A stretch of 64,000 nucleotides of DNA, taken from Montifringilla adamsi. Its lineage: Eukaryota; Chordata; Aves; Passeriformes; Passeridae. Position numbers and translations under genes: made by a program. Position 1 is the first letter of the stretch, and each line of letters starts with the position of its first letter. The notes below the pieces were generated by a model. The model had not been told where the DNA came from and searched no databases. It was given only the letters and a program-made list of their open reading frames with translations. The stretch is from the NCBI GenBank assembly GCA_017590115.1, contig JAGGNK010009114.1, forward strand, positions 25,053,978-25,117,977, written 5' to 3'. This document shows, piece after piece, positions 40,308 to 53,930 of the stretch.

Positions 40308-40347
40308 CACTAAAAGTGAGGTGGACTCCTGCACCTCACTTTTAGTG
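40308..40347. repeat. Perfect 16-bp inverted repeat with 8-nt spacer
   Basis: The left arm cactaaaagtgaggtg (40308-40323) is the exact reverse complement of the right arm (40332-40347), separated by gactcctg. The pairing stops at both ends. In RNA this would form a 16-bp hairpin. I recognise no known RNA or transposon family. Confidence 0.9.
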
Positions 40348-43300
40348 GCCACTTCCAAGCCTAACTACCCAACATGTCTTCCACTGCTTTGGTCTCGTAG
40401 TTCCATAACCAGTAGATCTTCCCTTACACTAAGTAGCAAAACTAAGGTTTGATGTAGATTGTACAAAATGACACAATTTTTATAGTTGAAAGCAGACAGC
40501 TACCTCTGCTCGACCTTCCATCACCATGTGTCAGTAGATCTCCAGTTTTTGCATCTCCATAACTTTTCCTCCACAGGGAAGGAATAAGAGGCTGACAACA
40601 GATAACACCTAAATAGATGGAGGCGTTCTCACCGCAACAGGGAATATTTTAGACTGCAGTCTTTGGAGGGAGGTCAGAACTAGAGCAAGTGAGCAGGACT
40701 TGCTGAACTTTGTTATTCAGGAAGAGCCAGTCCAGTCCATCACTCCTTTCAGCATAATTTTGAGCCTTTCATGGTATTTATTGAAATAAGTACCCCTGTT
40801 GGAAGGTTGTAGCCAGAAAAATGATTCTTACACTATACTGTATGCTGAGGTTTCACTATTATTTCTAACTAATCTAGATGCAATCCTCAAGGTATTTTGG
40901 GAGGAATGTGACAGAAATAAGGAGGTTTTTAGGTTATAAAAGTCTAAATTAAGCTGAGTTAGAGAGACTGTACGTCAGGCTCTAGACAGGAATACCTACT
41001 TTCCAGACTCACCTTTTTCCCTGTGGTGAAATCACTTCTATATTTGTACCTTCTAGCTAGAAGGATCTATTTAACTTAAATTGTGACAGCCAATCCCAAA
41101 TATTTAAACACCAACTCAATGGTACTCTCTCCTGGACAGGGCACATTAATGGAATTAAAAATGAATGTGTTTTGGAGGGTCTCCTCTTTGCTCCACCAGC
41201 TGCCTGCTGATGAGCCAGGTAAACAGATCCTGCCTCTGAAAGCCGAAGGGTGGAACGTCACTGAAGAGTTAAACGCTGTATTGTTTCTCAATTAAGTAAA
41301 AGGTTCCAACTAGCTGGCTTTAAATATTGATGCTGAAGAGAGAGCTATGACATATGAGCAGCTCCCCTCACCACCGAGGATATTTGGCTCCATTTAATTA
41401 ATTCCATTGGCCATTGTCTTAAATGCGCCCAGGATTCACCCAAGAGGAATTCACTTGCGTTGCTGTTATTGAAAAGTGTAACACAGCATTATCTGCCTCA
41501 GACAGACTTTTTGTAGCATTGAATCAATTCCCCAGCTCTTGAAAACAACTACCTCATTTGATTCCTTTCATAATTAATGAAATTCAGTAGTAATGCTTTT
41601 GCCCCTCAGCTCAGGCTGGAAAAATGTTCCAAAACTTCAGTTTTCAAGCTGAAAGCACTCTAATTTTCAGCCTAAATGGACTTGTGGTGCAATTGTGTTC
41701 TTGTGGCAACATTTAGCCTGCTCCTCATTCTCAGCAGTTCTGCCTCAGGTGTACCACCCCCTGCTTGGGCTGATGACTAGGCCAGCCAAGATTTTGTAGT
41801 CTTTCCTACGACAGGGGGCTGCTTTTCTTTTTCTGATCATCTCAAATAACTCTTTTCTGAATTTCTGCCCCTTTCTGTCAATGTTTCTTGCACAGATATT
41901 CAAGTTTAGGTCTTCCTACAGACTTGGAAAGCATAATTCACTCTCATATGTAGAAATGGTTCACAGTGTAGGGATTATATTTATCTCTTTCATTGCCACT
42001 TTTTTAGACATTAAAAGTAAACAACCAGGACAGGTAGATTTTGCTGTCCTTTAATCTCTTGCATCCAGTGCATGCATTGTGAAAACTAAGGAGCAAACCT
42101 GCCTTAAGCCTTTTCATAGCATATAAAATATGTTCCTACATGTGATAGATTTTGTAATTAATTTTTAAGGTGTTCAGTTTAAACAAAGTAACATTCTTAT
42201 AAAACTGAGCAACTCTTTGCAAATAACACATTTAAAATACACAAAACTAAAACATTTAAAAATACTCCAGTGCTAATACATTTGAAAAAAAACCCTTTAG
42301 AGACAAAAAAAAGGATTATAATGGAATTATCTTGAAATTCATTTTGTACAGTACACAGAAATAATTTTAAAAGCATACAGGTATGCTTCTCCCTACTAGA
42401 GAAATCTTTACATTTGGTATATTTTGCAAGCACATAGTGAGAGTACATTTTATAGTCACTTTTGCTGAGGAAGGTTTTCCTTCAGTCCAAGGACTCGGGG
42501 CCCGAGGGAAGGTGTCCAGATGTGGGCAGGGCAGAACAGGAGGGCAGCCAGATGCCCATGGGATCATTTGCCATTTAGCAGAATTTGGGGCACAAACTTA
42601 TAAATCAGGGAAAGAGCCTTTGTCTTGCTGGGTATCTATAATGAAAGACTTAATTCAAGGTGCAGGAGCTCGTGCTTTGATCCACATCACTTCATGCTCA
42701 CTCTCTTTAGGACAGACTGGCTGTGACCTATTCAGAAAAGGCCTTTTGGTTTTTTCATTTTTCTCAGGAGTCAACTGGCTCCTGAACAGCATAGGTTTTC
42801 CCTTGAGAGTTGATGCTGGAAGGACCAGAAAGGTGAGTAAAAATTCAGTAGTGCAGGTGATGACTTCAAGATCACTTTTGGCTGTCTTTTGTCCAAGCCA
42901 TAGATAACTCACTTAAGCCAAACTTTGTCTCATTTCCATGGTTTCCTAGAAGTTCAGAAGTTCCTGCAAAGATAATCTTTGTATATATATCTATTTGTGT
43001 GAAAACACATGTAATAACCTCTTCCTTTCTATTTAAAATTAAAGATGATTATTTTAGGCTGCTATAATACTTCTACCTTCCTTTCTTCTTTTGAAAGTAT
43101 TTCAGTTGATGTGTTTGAATGAAAATCGAAGGATAGCACTAAAAATTAATGAATAAATCATGAAAACACTGTAACACCTGGATTATTATAGTATGTTATC
43201 TGAAGATCACTCAATATGATGGATCAAGGGTAGAACTGATATTAAGGCACAATTACAAGCAGTGGAATACTTGATTTATTGTTTTAACTTTGCTCTTAAT

Positions 43301-46300
43301 GCAAAACACACAGTCATTTTTGAACTGACATTTGATGTCTGGTTTAAAGTATCTTTTGTTTTGGCATTTGATGGTTTGAATTTGGGGTTCAATTTTTTCT
43401 ATTTTCACAGGTAGCTGGAGGGATGGAGGCAGAATAAAAGGTGAGGGAGAGGCTTAAGGAAACAGGATGATTGAAACATGGGGATAGGGAAAGAAAGGAT
43501 CCTGAAACACCGTAGTTTGCTGCATCTTTTGTCTGAATTTGGTTTCTTTTGGGGTACTGTAGCAGATATTGCCTGCTCAGTCAAAACAGTGGCAGGCAGG
43601 GCAGAGCAGCAGTCTCATATTTTCTAATAGATTTAAAAATTGTTTGTGTTTGGAGAATGTGAGAATGGAGAGGATCCATTAGAATTATACTTTCTGTTAT
43701 CAATAACCCACAAGGAGAATGCTGTTTGAAAGCAAGTTTTTTAACTGGTGAGTTGTAACCCAGAAAGCTAAGTTAGCAGAACTCACCTTTTCCAAACAAT
43801 TGTTTATTCGGAATTCATTTGTAGCTGTCCCTACTCAAGTTACAGGTCATTCACAGTAATAAAGCTTTCTAATTCTGTGACAGAATATTCATAATGTCTT
43901 TAAAATACTCAGCTGGATAATGGTCCCCAGGATCTGGACAGCAAGACTTCAAAAGGCAGAGTCCTCTGATCTCCAGTTGCCTTATTCTCTCTAAGCTTGG
44001 AAGGTTTCAGCTATCAAGTTTTATTGGTTGATAGTCTAATTGCATTTGTATTATCTTTCCCCTTAATATTATTTTCTTTTCTCTGTATTGGATTTCATCC
44101 AAATATTGCTGTGACCGTGAAGCAGTTTTCTGAAATGTTTTGCTTTCGCTTTGATGCTTAACTGCTTTACACGTGAGTGCTGCAATAAGGTGCAGGTTTC
44201 TGATAATGGTTTTCCTTCTGTGAGGAAAAGTTTCCACAGCCTCCTGTACTTTGCTTATATTTGATACGGCCCTTCAGTTTGAGGCTTTTCATGGACAAGA
44301 TAAGGTTTGGTTAAACATCTGAACTTTTGAATGTTTATCTGAACTAGATTCGACCCCTAAATTTGTCCATCATTAGTTATTTTGCTTTTCTTTTTTGAGG
44401 CTAAATTATGCTATTAAATATGTTCTAAAGTAGGTTAAGCCCCTGCACAGTTTGTCAGCTGGAACATTAATTTAAAAACTAAAACAGTCTTCTATTGGCT
44501 CTTTTTAACATTTTGTCTGAATTTTGACCATGGCTGGTCAAACAGAGAGTCAGTGCACCCATGAAAACCCCACAAGTAGCTGATTGAAGTGTCTCAGAGT
44601 TGTTGTGATGGCTGGTCTGATTTTATTTTAGGAAAATAGCCTGATAATTAGCAACTATTTGCCTGCTCAAGCAGCTTGTTGCAGTGCAGCTGTTCTGGAG
44701 ACTAGACAAAGTACTAAATGTCACCACATGCCCAGCAGTATCTCTGGTGGTGTCCCTCTCTGAGCCCCTGCACAAGGGCCAGGCAGACTTGGGGTCCCAG
44801 CCACAAAATACATGGCTAAATAAACCAGCAGCTCCTTTCTGGACTTCCCTTTTCCTCCTGTAATTCCCCTGTCTCAGTCCAGCAGGAGGATGACCCACAG
44901 CACATCTCACAAGGCACCTTCTCCACTCTGTAAGGCAGCCTTACCAAAAAAAAGCTGTAGCCTCACAAAAAAAAACCCCATAGCCTGCTTTTGGTCCTCT
45001 TTTTGGGTTTGTTTATTTTATTCAGATCACCTTTAGGGAAGCTTTTCCAGTGTCCTCACATGGACACTACCTGAGCAAAGAGCTGCAACTCCTCAAAAAT
45101 CTGAAGATCAGTTGTGTTTCAGCAAATGGAAATAATTTCTGTTTAAAAATAAAATGTAATTGATGGCATGAGAGGGGCTGTCTAAGGTTTATATTCATGT
45201 GAACACAGCTATTGGAGATTCTTAGCAGAATTTTCACTTGAGGTAAGAAGTAAAAGGAGTTCTGAAATCTGATGACGTGCTCCTCCAAATGAGCTCATGG
45301 GTGATCTTTTGTTGTTGTGCTTACTCTAATGATATAATTGAGGTAGGGATAATTTGATAAGGTATAGTTGACAGAGTACAGCAAATGGATTTCAGATCTC
45401 TGGCTAGATATTTTTTGATTACTTTAAAGATAATGGGTGTGCCTTTCTCCTTCATAAACTACCACATCTACATTCACTGGGAAGTACTAAACTTGCTGTT
45501 TAAAAGAGAAAAATGTGCTGGAACTTGTGGTTTGAAACAGCAAATATAGAGCTGAATGTCACTACTGTTTCTCATTGGAAATAAACAGTTTTAGCATGTT
45601 GGTTTCATAACTGAGGCACTGTGAATTAATTCTGTCCTTTATTGTATAAGAAACACTAGAAGTTCATTGTGGGTCAAAAAATATAGGGTTATGAGTATAA
45701 TCTGAGACTGAGTACAATGGGAATATAATTAAATATTAAAATAATTTACTTCTAAAATTTAGAAGAATGAAGCATAATTGATAAAAGTTTCAAGAAAAAG
45801 GAAATTCTTTGGTAGGATATTCTTTCTGGAAGGGTCCCAAAACACTGGATCTGAATTAGAGGCTCAATACGGTATCCAAGCACATGTCAAAATTTCAATA
45901 TATGAAACATTTGTATAATTCTTAACAAGGCTGATATAAATACAAGACTCCCTTGCTCTCTGCAGATGATTAATTTTCTTCCAAATGCATAAGACAGAAT
46001 TATATGTAGGTTTTTAAGGCAAAATTTCCACATGGTTGCTAGCACCCAGCCCCCCAAAAGGGTTTTCTACTGATGTAAATCTGTCCAGTGCTCCTGGTAG
46101 AATATGGGATAGGATATCATTTTCTTGTCCTTTTGCCTGAGCTTTTTACTGGAAGTGATGACTATTCATAATATTTGCAAAAGGTTGCAAAGGTTTTTTT
46201 TCAGATTAACTCAGGAGGCAAGTTTAAAGACTTGAAAGTTATTTGCATATATTTCACAACAGAAGAAAGCAAACAGAACTCCATATTCTATAAGCCCCTG

Positions 46301-46889
46301 AATGCATTATTTATTGTAAATTACTTGTTCAACTTAATCTGGAAATAGTCTACAGTATCTTGGTCTATCTTCCTCAACCTCCAATTGTTTTGTTTTGGGA
46401 AGTCTTCTTAAATAACATTTTATACAATATATGTCAGCTTCAAAAGTCATTAACTCAAATATTGCAGTTCTTTTTCTCAGTAACTGTCATGTTTTATGAG
46501 TGGGATAAGACTGTGTGGCTTCAAACTCTGATTCACTCAGTTAGGTAAGGGCGAGGACCACTCTCCAATTCTTATGTGTTAAACCATCCATCGAGTATTC
46601 TCCTGGGAATATTTTTGCAAAGAGGCTGTGTCAAGAGTCCTAATCCCTGAGATGAGCTTGGGCAGACCAGTTTCCCCTTCCCAAGTACACTGTGCTCTCT
46701 CTTAAACCCTAAATACTCTGACTTTTGTGTGCTGTAGCAGATTTCATCCAAGTCCCACATGTTTTACATTAGATGAACATAAACTGGTCATACTGTATGA
46801 ATAAAATGAATTCATTGATTTCTGGCATTGTGGTTTTTATATTCGAGTTAAGTTTGTATAGCAGTGTTTCTAATATTTTGACAATACCA

Positions 46890-47140
46890 AAAAAAATTGT
46901 GGAAAGAAAGGCTTGGCAAGTCCTGGGTGATCTAGTCCAGTCTCTCCTGCCACAAGGTACAGTGTTCTGTGTCCTCATACATAAATTTATTAAGCTGCAT
47001 CTTAAATTCTTTTAGTTTTATTTGCCACCACTTCTTTAAAAGGGTGGTTTAGAACTTCATATTATGGCCAGTTTATACTCATCTATTCTCATGCCAACAT
47101 TGTTCTTCAGTTAAAACAGCTCTTCTCCCTCCCTGCTGTC
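46890..47140 (-). mobile_element. Probable old, diverged CR1/L3-like fragment
   Basis: A stretch reading 'gtgatctagtccagtctctc' followed by ccaccacttctttaaaaggg and tgccaacattgttcttcagt resembles the reverse complement of the conserved 3' part of older CR1/L3-type LINEs. The match is by recollection, the boundaries are approximate and the family is uncertain. It lies just upstream of, and opposite to, the clear CR1 at 47.4 kb. Confidence 0.35.
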
Positions 47141-47428
47141 CTCTTCTCCTCTCCTGCTCCTTTTCCCACCCCTACCAGCAAATTCATAGAGAACAATCCC
47201 AGCTCTTCCCAGCCATTTTCCAGCTGGCCAAACATGCCAAGCTCCCTGACTCCTTCCAAAATCTCAGCAGCCTCTTTCTCCTGGTCCTTCTCACTGCTGC
47301 TGCCTGCACCTTTTCTGCGAGGAATTTCCACTTCACATAGGTGTCCATGGTTATACACTCATGAGAGAGGCTTATTTTTTATTAATTTAAATTAAATATT
47401 TTGAATTTGTTGGTCGGGTACTGAAATA

Positions 47429-47600
47429 GGTTTCCCAGGACCATGGTTGAGTCATGATCCCTGGAAATGTTGAAAAAATGTGTAGATGTGGCACTTGAGG
47501 GCATGGGTTGGTGGTGGGCTTGGAAGTGCTGCGGTAGAGTTGGGCTTGGTGGTCTTAGAGGTCTTTTCCAACCTTCATGACTCCATGATTCCATAATTCC
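47429..47600 (+). mobile_element. CR1 LINE 3' fragment
   Basis: Shares the body and 3' end of the copy at 37.9 kb: tgatccctggaaatgttg, gatgtggcacttgagggcat, ggtcttagaggtcttttcc and aaccttcatga. It ends in a run of octamer-like units (ctccatgattccataattcc), the usual CR1 tail. It lies in the sense orientation relative to ARHGAP15 and is 5'-truncated and non-coding. Confidence 0.87.
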
Positions 47601-50484
47601 AATCCTTCTCTAACCATACTGTGGATAGTTCTAATCTGGTTATTCCAGTTTCCTGTCTCAAAGTCACCAAGTTTTTGCCTGATATCCCAAATTCTTGTCT
47701 CAACTGATGATGCTTCCAGCCTTGAGTCAACAAGCAAATTTTTGATTGTTTCTACTTTTCCTGCTGAAGTCTTTAATGAAAACTCAAAGACCAGTTCCAA
47801 GAATATTTCAGGACTTCCACTGGTAACTTCCCTGCAATACAGTAGTTCTTTCAACAAAGCTCATTTTAATACCTTATTTAGTCACTTCACAGTTATTGTT
47901 TTAGTTCTCTACATCTTCTCTAGTTTAACTAATCATTTCCTATTTGGCATCATATCAACTGCACAACTGAAATCCAGATAGATTTGGCCTATTACAATTT
48001 CATTTTCTAAAAAGCATTATTTATTTTATTAGAGAAAGGTATCTGGTATGATCTGTGTCTATAAATCCAATATGTACTCAGAAATATTGCTTACATTTCT
48101 AAACATTTATGGTGCAAATGCCACTAAGAAAAGCTGTGTGGGGAGTGGCATTTTTATTTTACGATGTAAATGTGTAGTGATGTTTAACATGCTATTAATT
48201 TTTTTCCATTTATTATTAGAGGGGGACAATTTTTTTAAATTTTATAAGCATAAGAGCATGATGCAAAATATGAATTATACAGCCATTTTATTGAATCTTT
48301 ACTGCTAATGCACGCAAATTTCACAAAGTGTAATGACACTACTGAGCACTTAAGTTGTTAGGCTGTCATATTACAGAAAAATTATTTCTGCTATATAATC
48401 ACTGTTTTCTTTTTCCTATTGTTTATTTCTGAGTTTACTTCATAAACATCTGTAAATGTAGATATACTTGATGTGGCAAATATCTATTATTGCACCATAA
48501 ACCTGAATAACTTCAGGTCCTTTGGTGCCAAATCAAACAAAATCTTCTGAGCCTCTCCTGGAAGGTGATACCCATTCTGATGCTGCACATTTTGAGTCTA
48601 TGCTCTGTAGTTATAAAATCTGTAATTTTGAAGCTTATAAGGATAATGATCAGAGGCAATGCCCAATTCCTGATTTTTTTCCCCCTCATTTGTTTTTCTA
48701 ATGCCTTTAAGCTGACTATGTACCTGTCTCTCATTCTACTCTTTTACCAAAAAAAAAAAATAAATAAATAAAGTGTGTATAATTCTGAGACATGCCCAGG
48801 GATTTCACTAAGGGATAAAACAGGATGACTGGCAAAAGTCCTTAATAAAGAAGGTGAGGTGAATTCTTTATCCTCAGAGAGCAGATTTTATTGGCTGCAT
48901 CTCAGAGCATCACAAAGAAAAGGAAGCAAGAAGGACTTGGGTTTGTCACTTTCAAAACTCTGGTGCTGGTATTCAACTGTCTATTTTTACAGACAATGAT
49001 GCATGCTGCTCCTTCCTTAAAGGACTAACAGTAGTTTTACATCTGCTGCAGGCCAAAAAAAATTGATGAAATGTGGAATTCTCAATTGCAGTGGTATCTA
49101 ATAAAACTTGAAGTCATGAGTCAATATATTAAATTACAATGTATTTTAGAACAGAAGCATAATCATGCACCTCTGCGTATTAAGATATGCTTCTTCAGAA
49201 ATATAAGACACTCAGCAATTAAATATCCCCATTACTTGAAATTCATTAATTAACTAATTAATTCCTTCCAATTAATATTTTCACACATATGTGGTAGCAC
49301 TGCTGTTAGACTGGCACTTTCTTTCTCCAGAGTCTTAGAGACCTATTCCTGCCTCCCTCTTTTGCCATCTTAGCTTTGTTTCAGTCCTGCAAGGTGTTGC
49401 TCGGGACTCTGGTTATGAATCTGTAAAGGACTTTAGAAAATTATTATTTTAAGACATCAGACATGAAAGTTAAGCACAAAGATCTGTTCATATGTATTTT
49501 AAGAAAGTTGCAGCTAGGATTTTGATCAGTGTGTTCTGTATTTTGAATGGTCAAGCCTGTCATTTTTAGTATTCCTCGGGAAATAATTACTTTAACTCCA
49601 TTTATGGGTGTTATCATTATACTACAACTCATCTATTTCTAAGAACTTCACCAAATTATAATGCCTTTGAAGAGTACTAAAAAATATGGATGGCCAGATT
49701 AATTGTTGGGGTTCTTTTCCTGGAGATCAAGGCTAATGGAAGAGAAGGTAGGAATGCAAAAGTATTTAAATCTCTTAACCCTTTATCCATTCCCACTGCT
49801 GCTCTTCATTCTGCTCTTCCCATCCAAATGAATTACATACGGTAATTTTGGGTGTTATAATAAACAGATAGGCATCATAATAATGTATTTCAGTTAGGAA
49901 GAGGTACTTGAAAGAAATTGGTTTTGCAATACACATGATGTGAGACAATCAATAGTGCTTTAGTCTGACAAGCACTGTCAATATCCATTGTCACAGTTCA
50001 GAAAGTCATTAATGGATAGTTCTTCAAAAACCAATGCTTTCAACACGTTGGAAGTGTTCAGATACACTGTACCTGGCAGGAATTAATCATAGGTAAACCC
50101 CTGAGATTATGTACAAATGCAGAGTAAATTAACAGTGAAATAAAAGTCATTGGAAGGAATTTGAGATCGTGTTCTTGGGAGTTACAAAGTCTTGCCAATA
50201 AAATATGGAGTTTAGGACACATTAAAAAATTTTACACTCTGAATCATCCAGGCTTTGCTCAGAACATCACTCCCAGGAAAAACCTTTTGCTAGAAGTACC
50301 TTGTCTAGGTGCATAATTAAATTCACAGGAAATAATCTCATAAACATTTTTATCCTGGCCCTGAAGAGTTCAGGGCCTTGCCTACCTCTGTGAGAGGTCA
50401 CCACTCCAAAATCTTGGAGCAAAGCTTTTGTAGCTTCACCCTGAAATTTGTTGGTCACTGCTTAATCCTGATTAAACTATAGTA

Positions 50485-50521
50485 AATTTATTCTCATTGC
50501 ATCAATTTATTCTCATTGCAT
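50485..50521. repeat. Tandem duplication of an 18-bp unit
   Basis: aatttattctcattgcat occurs at 50485-50502 and again, identical, at 50504-50521, with one C between. Confidence 0.95.
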
Positions 50522-50747
50522 GGTTACAATCCAGGACGCTGAGCATCAAAAAGTAATTATTCATCTGTACATCTCAAAACTTTCTTTGTTTTGTGTGGAA
50601 CTGTGTCACTGGAGGTGTTGCATGCATTCTTGCTTTCCATACTTCAGTTATTTATATGTTATTATTAAGGCTAGATTTGAATAAGGATTCAGACAATTTT
50701 TGCAAGCCAGAAAAGTACAGGTCAGTGTTTGATCAGTGCTTTTTGGT

Positions 50748-50748
<1 letters not shown>

Positions 50749-50779
<31 letters not shown>

Positions 50780-50827
50780 GGCGGGGTGTTGGTGTTGTTT
50801 TTGTTTGTTTGTTTGTTTGTTTTTTTC
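50749..50827. repeat. T30 run, G-rich spacer and (GTTT)n
   Basis: Thirty consecutive T residues (50749-50778) are followed by gggcgggg, a short GT-rich spacer, then five GTTT units and more T. The overlapping ORF at 50593-50859 is low-complexity. Confidence 0.93.
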
Positions 50828-52822
50828 CTGAGCGTTTAACTTGTACTTATCCCCTCTAATTCAGCCAATGTTATTACAGTGCTATCCAATGATAAGGGCC
50901 AAAGATGTGTTCTTAATTTTAGTCCTAAAAATGTGTGTATACTATTGTATTTTTTGTACCCAACCTGAATGGCACTCCCCTATTGTGATTAGCTAATTTG
51001 ACTTCATATGTCTTGAGAATTGAGGAAAAGATCTTGCCATTATTTCATTTGTCATTTCATACCTTTCCAACCCGTGGAATAAAGGAGGTTAATAAAGTAT
51101 CAAAAGTATTCAGAAATGCTTTTCTAGATCTAAGGATTCAACTTACTACCAGCCAAACATGAAAATCAGACAATATTCAGCTTGCAGTTTTGCTGATGAG
51201 GTGTCCTTGCACACACTTGCACTAGCAGAAAAAAATATTATTATTTTATACTTCAGTCCTTAAGAATCTTATTTTTGCTTTTGTGTTGAGCTGACTTCTC
51301 CTTTTTTATGTTGTTTGATATTTGCCAGCTCTCTTCCATGTAGGATACTTCTGGCCAAATCCAGAACCTGAAATTTAAAAAGGAAGCTGTTAAAAATATG
51401 TATTTATTGTGCTTTTTGAGTTTCATAAATATTACAAATTTTTAGTTTTTTGTTTTTTGTGTTTTTATTATTTGGTGTAGCACAGCCATTTTAATGTGGG
51501 GATATCACGAGAAGTATTGTTTGGCAAGAGAAGGAATATTTCTAAGTAAGATCCCAACGTGAATATTTCTGCCTAAGCTTGGTTTTGGAACATGCTATCT
51601 AAACCCTTAAATTTCTGTGAGGCTTGGAGGTGTTTTGGGTTTTTTTTGTTTTTTTTTTTTTCCTGGTTACTCACATGTATTTAATAGAATAAAATAGGAA
51701 ATTCATCAACTGTTGTTTTGAACTTTGTGCCATACAGCAAAATGTGGTACATACAAAGATATCCATGACAATAATTATTCCTACCTCTAGATGTAGTTTT
51801 AACACCATAATTGCTGTTTCAGGTATAAAACTTCGAGCTGGGTTAATTGTCTTTCTAAAGAGAGGGATGTTCACCCTGCTGTCCCACCCTTCACAAGACA
51901 AACACATGTACTTCACTTGGAACACCTTAAATAGTTAAAGTGGGCATAAAACACTTCAGAGCCCTCAGAATGGGAAAAGTGGCAGGCAAATGGTGGACTT
52001 AACGTTTATTTTCACTTCTGCATCATTTACATCACTTGAGGAAGCTTCAGGATAAAGCCAACCTAGTTGTGAATTGCTATGGACAGAGTGACACTGAGCA
52101 ACAAAAGAGACCCCAAACTAAATACAACTCACTTCACTGTTTCAAAGTACCACTAAGATACAGAATTAGAAACATCCATTTGTTGTTCTTTTTATAGCAC
52201 AGCCAAGTGACTTGGAATTTTAGCTTGTCCCTGCCAAGGATTGCTCAATTTTGAGCAAAAAGTCCTCTGCTATAATGTTAAAAAAGCACCAACCATCAAT
52301 TGAATGCTAATCTTTATGTTCTATGATACATCTCTCCAGGAATGCTACCATTAAAAAATGTGAATTTCAGTTTTCATAAGTGATGGATTATTGTACCAAG
52401 CCATGTATTTTCCAGTAAAGTGTCCTTTTATTTGTCCTGTGTGATTACTAGTTTGTGGAAGTATGTGTGGGGTCATTTTAGTGCTGTGGGAAAATGGAAC
52501 ACTCTTCTGTTAAAATCAGTAGTGAAATCAGAAGCAAACTATGCTCTGATCATTGTAGGCATGTGTTTAAATATTGCTTTCCTTAATTGGCTATGTTCTA
52601 TTTACTTAAAATGAACAATTTGGCAAGTTTTTCTCCCTTGACAACAGCAAAGCATAAACCATTTTATAAGTTTGGCTGTTAAAATCAGATTTGTAATGTA
52701 AACCACAATATTCCAGGGTTGTTGCTGTTGCTTAACCAGTTATTTTAGCTTGCCATTGTTTTATAACTGTGCACCTTTAAATGTTCTGGTTCTGTTTAAA
52801 ACGATTGCAAAATGCCTTGATT

Positions 52823-52838
52823 AAAAAAAAAAAAAAAA
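52823..52838. repeat. A16 homopolymer
   Basis: Sixteen consecutive A residues in intronic sequence. Confidence 0.9.
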
Positions 52839-53054
52839 GACTGATAATAATGATCATACTTTTGATTTTGCTCTCTCTCTTTGCTTGGATCCTCTCTCTG
52901 GAGATTGCTGCATTATAGGGGAGGTCCAGTCTGCATGAGGAGAGAAGAGACAATGTCTGCAACTCCAGCTAAATTATCTCTTTAGAGATTCTGTCAAAGG
53001 GACAATGGACCAGGCTCCTGCCAATGCACCTTGTGGAGAATATTGTATTTTGGT

Positions 53055-53094
53055 GGATTGATTGATTGATTAATTGGTTAATTGGTTAATTGAT
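53055..53094. repeat. (GATT/GTTAATT)n short repeat
   Basis: Three GATT units pass into alternating taattggt units, then attgattt. Confidence 0.85.
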
Positions 53095-53599
53095 TTTTAA
53101 GAGACAATGGAAGGCTGTTCCCTCCTTAGAAAGAGGAAGCCACCCTTCTCTGAGCTGGAGGCCTTTGCCAAGGGAGGCTGTGCCACTCTGGCTGCCCCAT
53201 TAAACTAGTCAGAAATGGGCCCAGTGACAGAGCTCAGGACACTGGACAAGTTATTCTAGGGTGGCAAGTCTCAGGTGATTTGTTAAAAACCTTTAAAAAC
53301 CAGCTTTTTCAGGAAAAACTCTAGGAAAGGTCTTCCCATGGCATCTCTGCTGCTTCTGGAACAGGCTGAACTTCTCCTTACTATTTTGATAGCCATCACA
53401 GTGCCCTGTAAGCACCTCAGCAGAGAAAAAGTTAAATTTATGCCTTTGAAACCTCCTCCAGGGGATTTTCTGCAGCTGGATTCTATGTCTTTTTGACACA
53501 GAGCAGGAATAAATTGCGCTCAAATTGTTTCTCAGTTTGGTAAATGCTTAAATATAATAAAATATAATCATTAGGACGGGAATACTTTTCTTTCCATAA

Positions 53600-53930
53600 A
53601 TTAATGCGTCTTGCACACATTTCGTGGCACACAGCCATGTTTTCTATAACTGCATTAAATATATATATAACGCTTAATCCATCTTGGCAAGAGATTCCAG
53701 TCCTTCTCCAGTGGTGTGACCATCCATCCTCTCTCATTGCTAGGAGTGCACAGCTAATAGCGCGTAGCGTACTCGGAGCCCGGAGTCGGAGCTGAAAAAT
53801 CACCCATGTGAAACTTGTGGGATTCGTGAACACTTCATGAGCAAACTGGTGGCCATCCAAATACTTACGGGCAATAAATAACCGAGCCCTGCGCGTAACC
53901 GGCAGAGTGAACTCATCGTGTTTATTCACA
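53600..53930. promoter_or_regulatory. CpG-bearing intronic island, candidate conserved element
   Basis: Within an AT-rich intron, about 330 bp contain an unusual density of CpG (for example tagcgcgtagcgtactcgga and gccctgcgcgtaaccggc). They lie 170-500 bases upstream of the 54103 exon and overlap a 148-codon minus-strand open frame (53483-53929). No repeat family is recognised. A conserved enhancer, an old transposon remnant or a broken coding copy are all possible. Confidence 0.25.

Noticed and set aside
42383..42907. 174-codon open frame on the + strand
   Set aside because: It is the longest frame in the window, but has no domain, no promoter and no splice support, and lies inside an ARHGAP15 intron. 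A frame of this length is not surprising in 128 kb of six-frame sequence.
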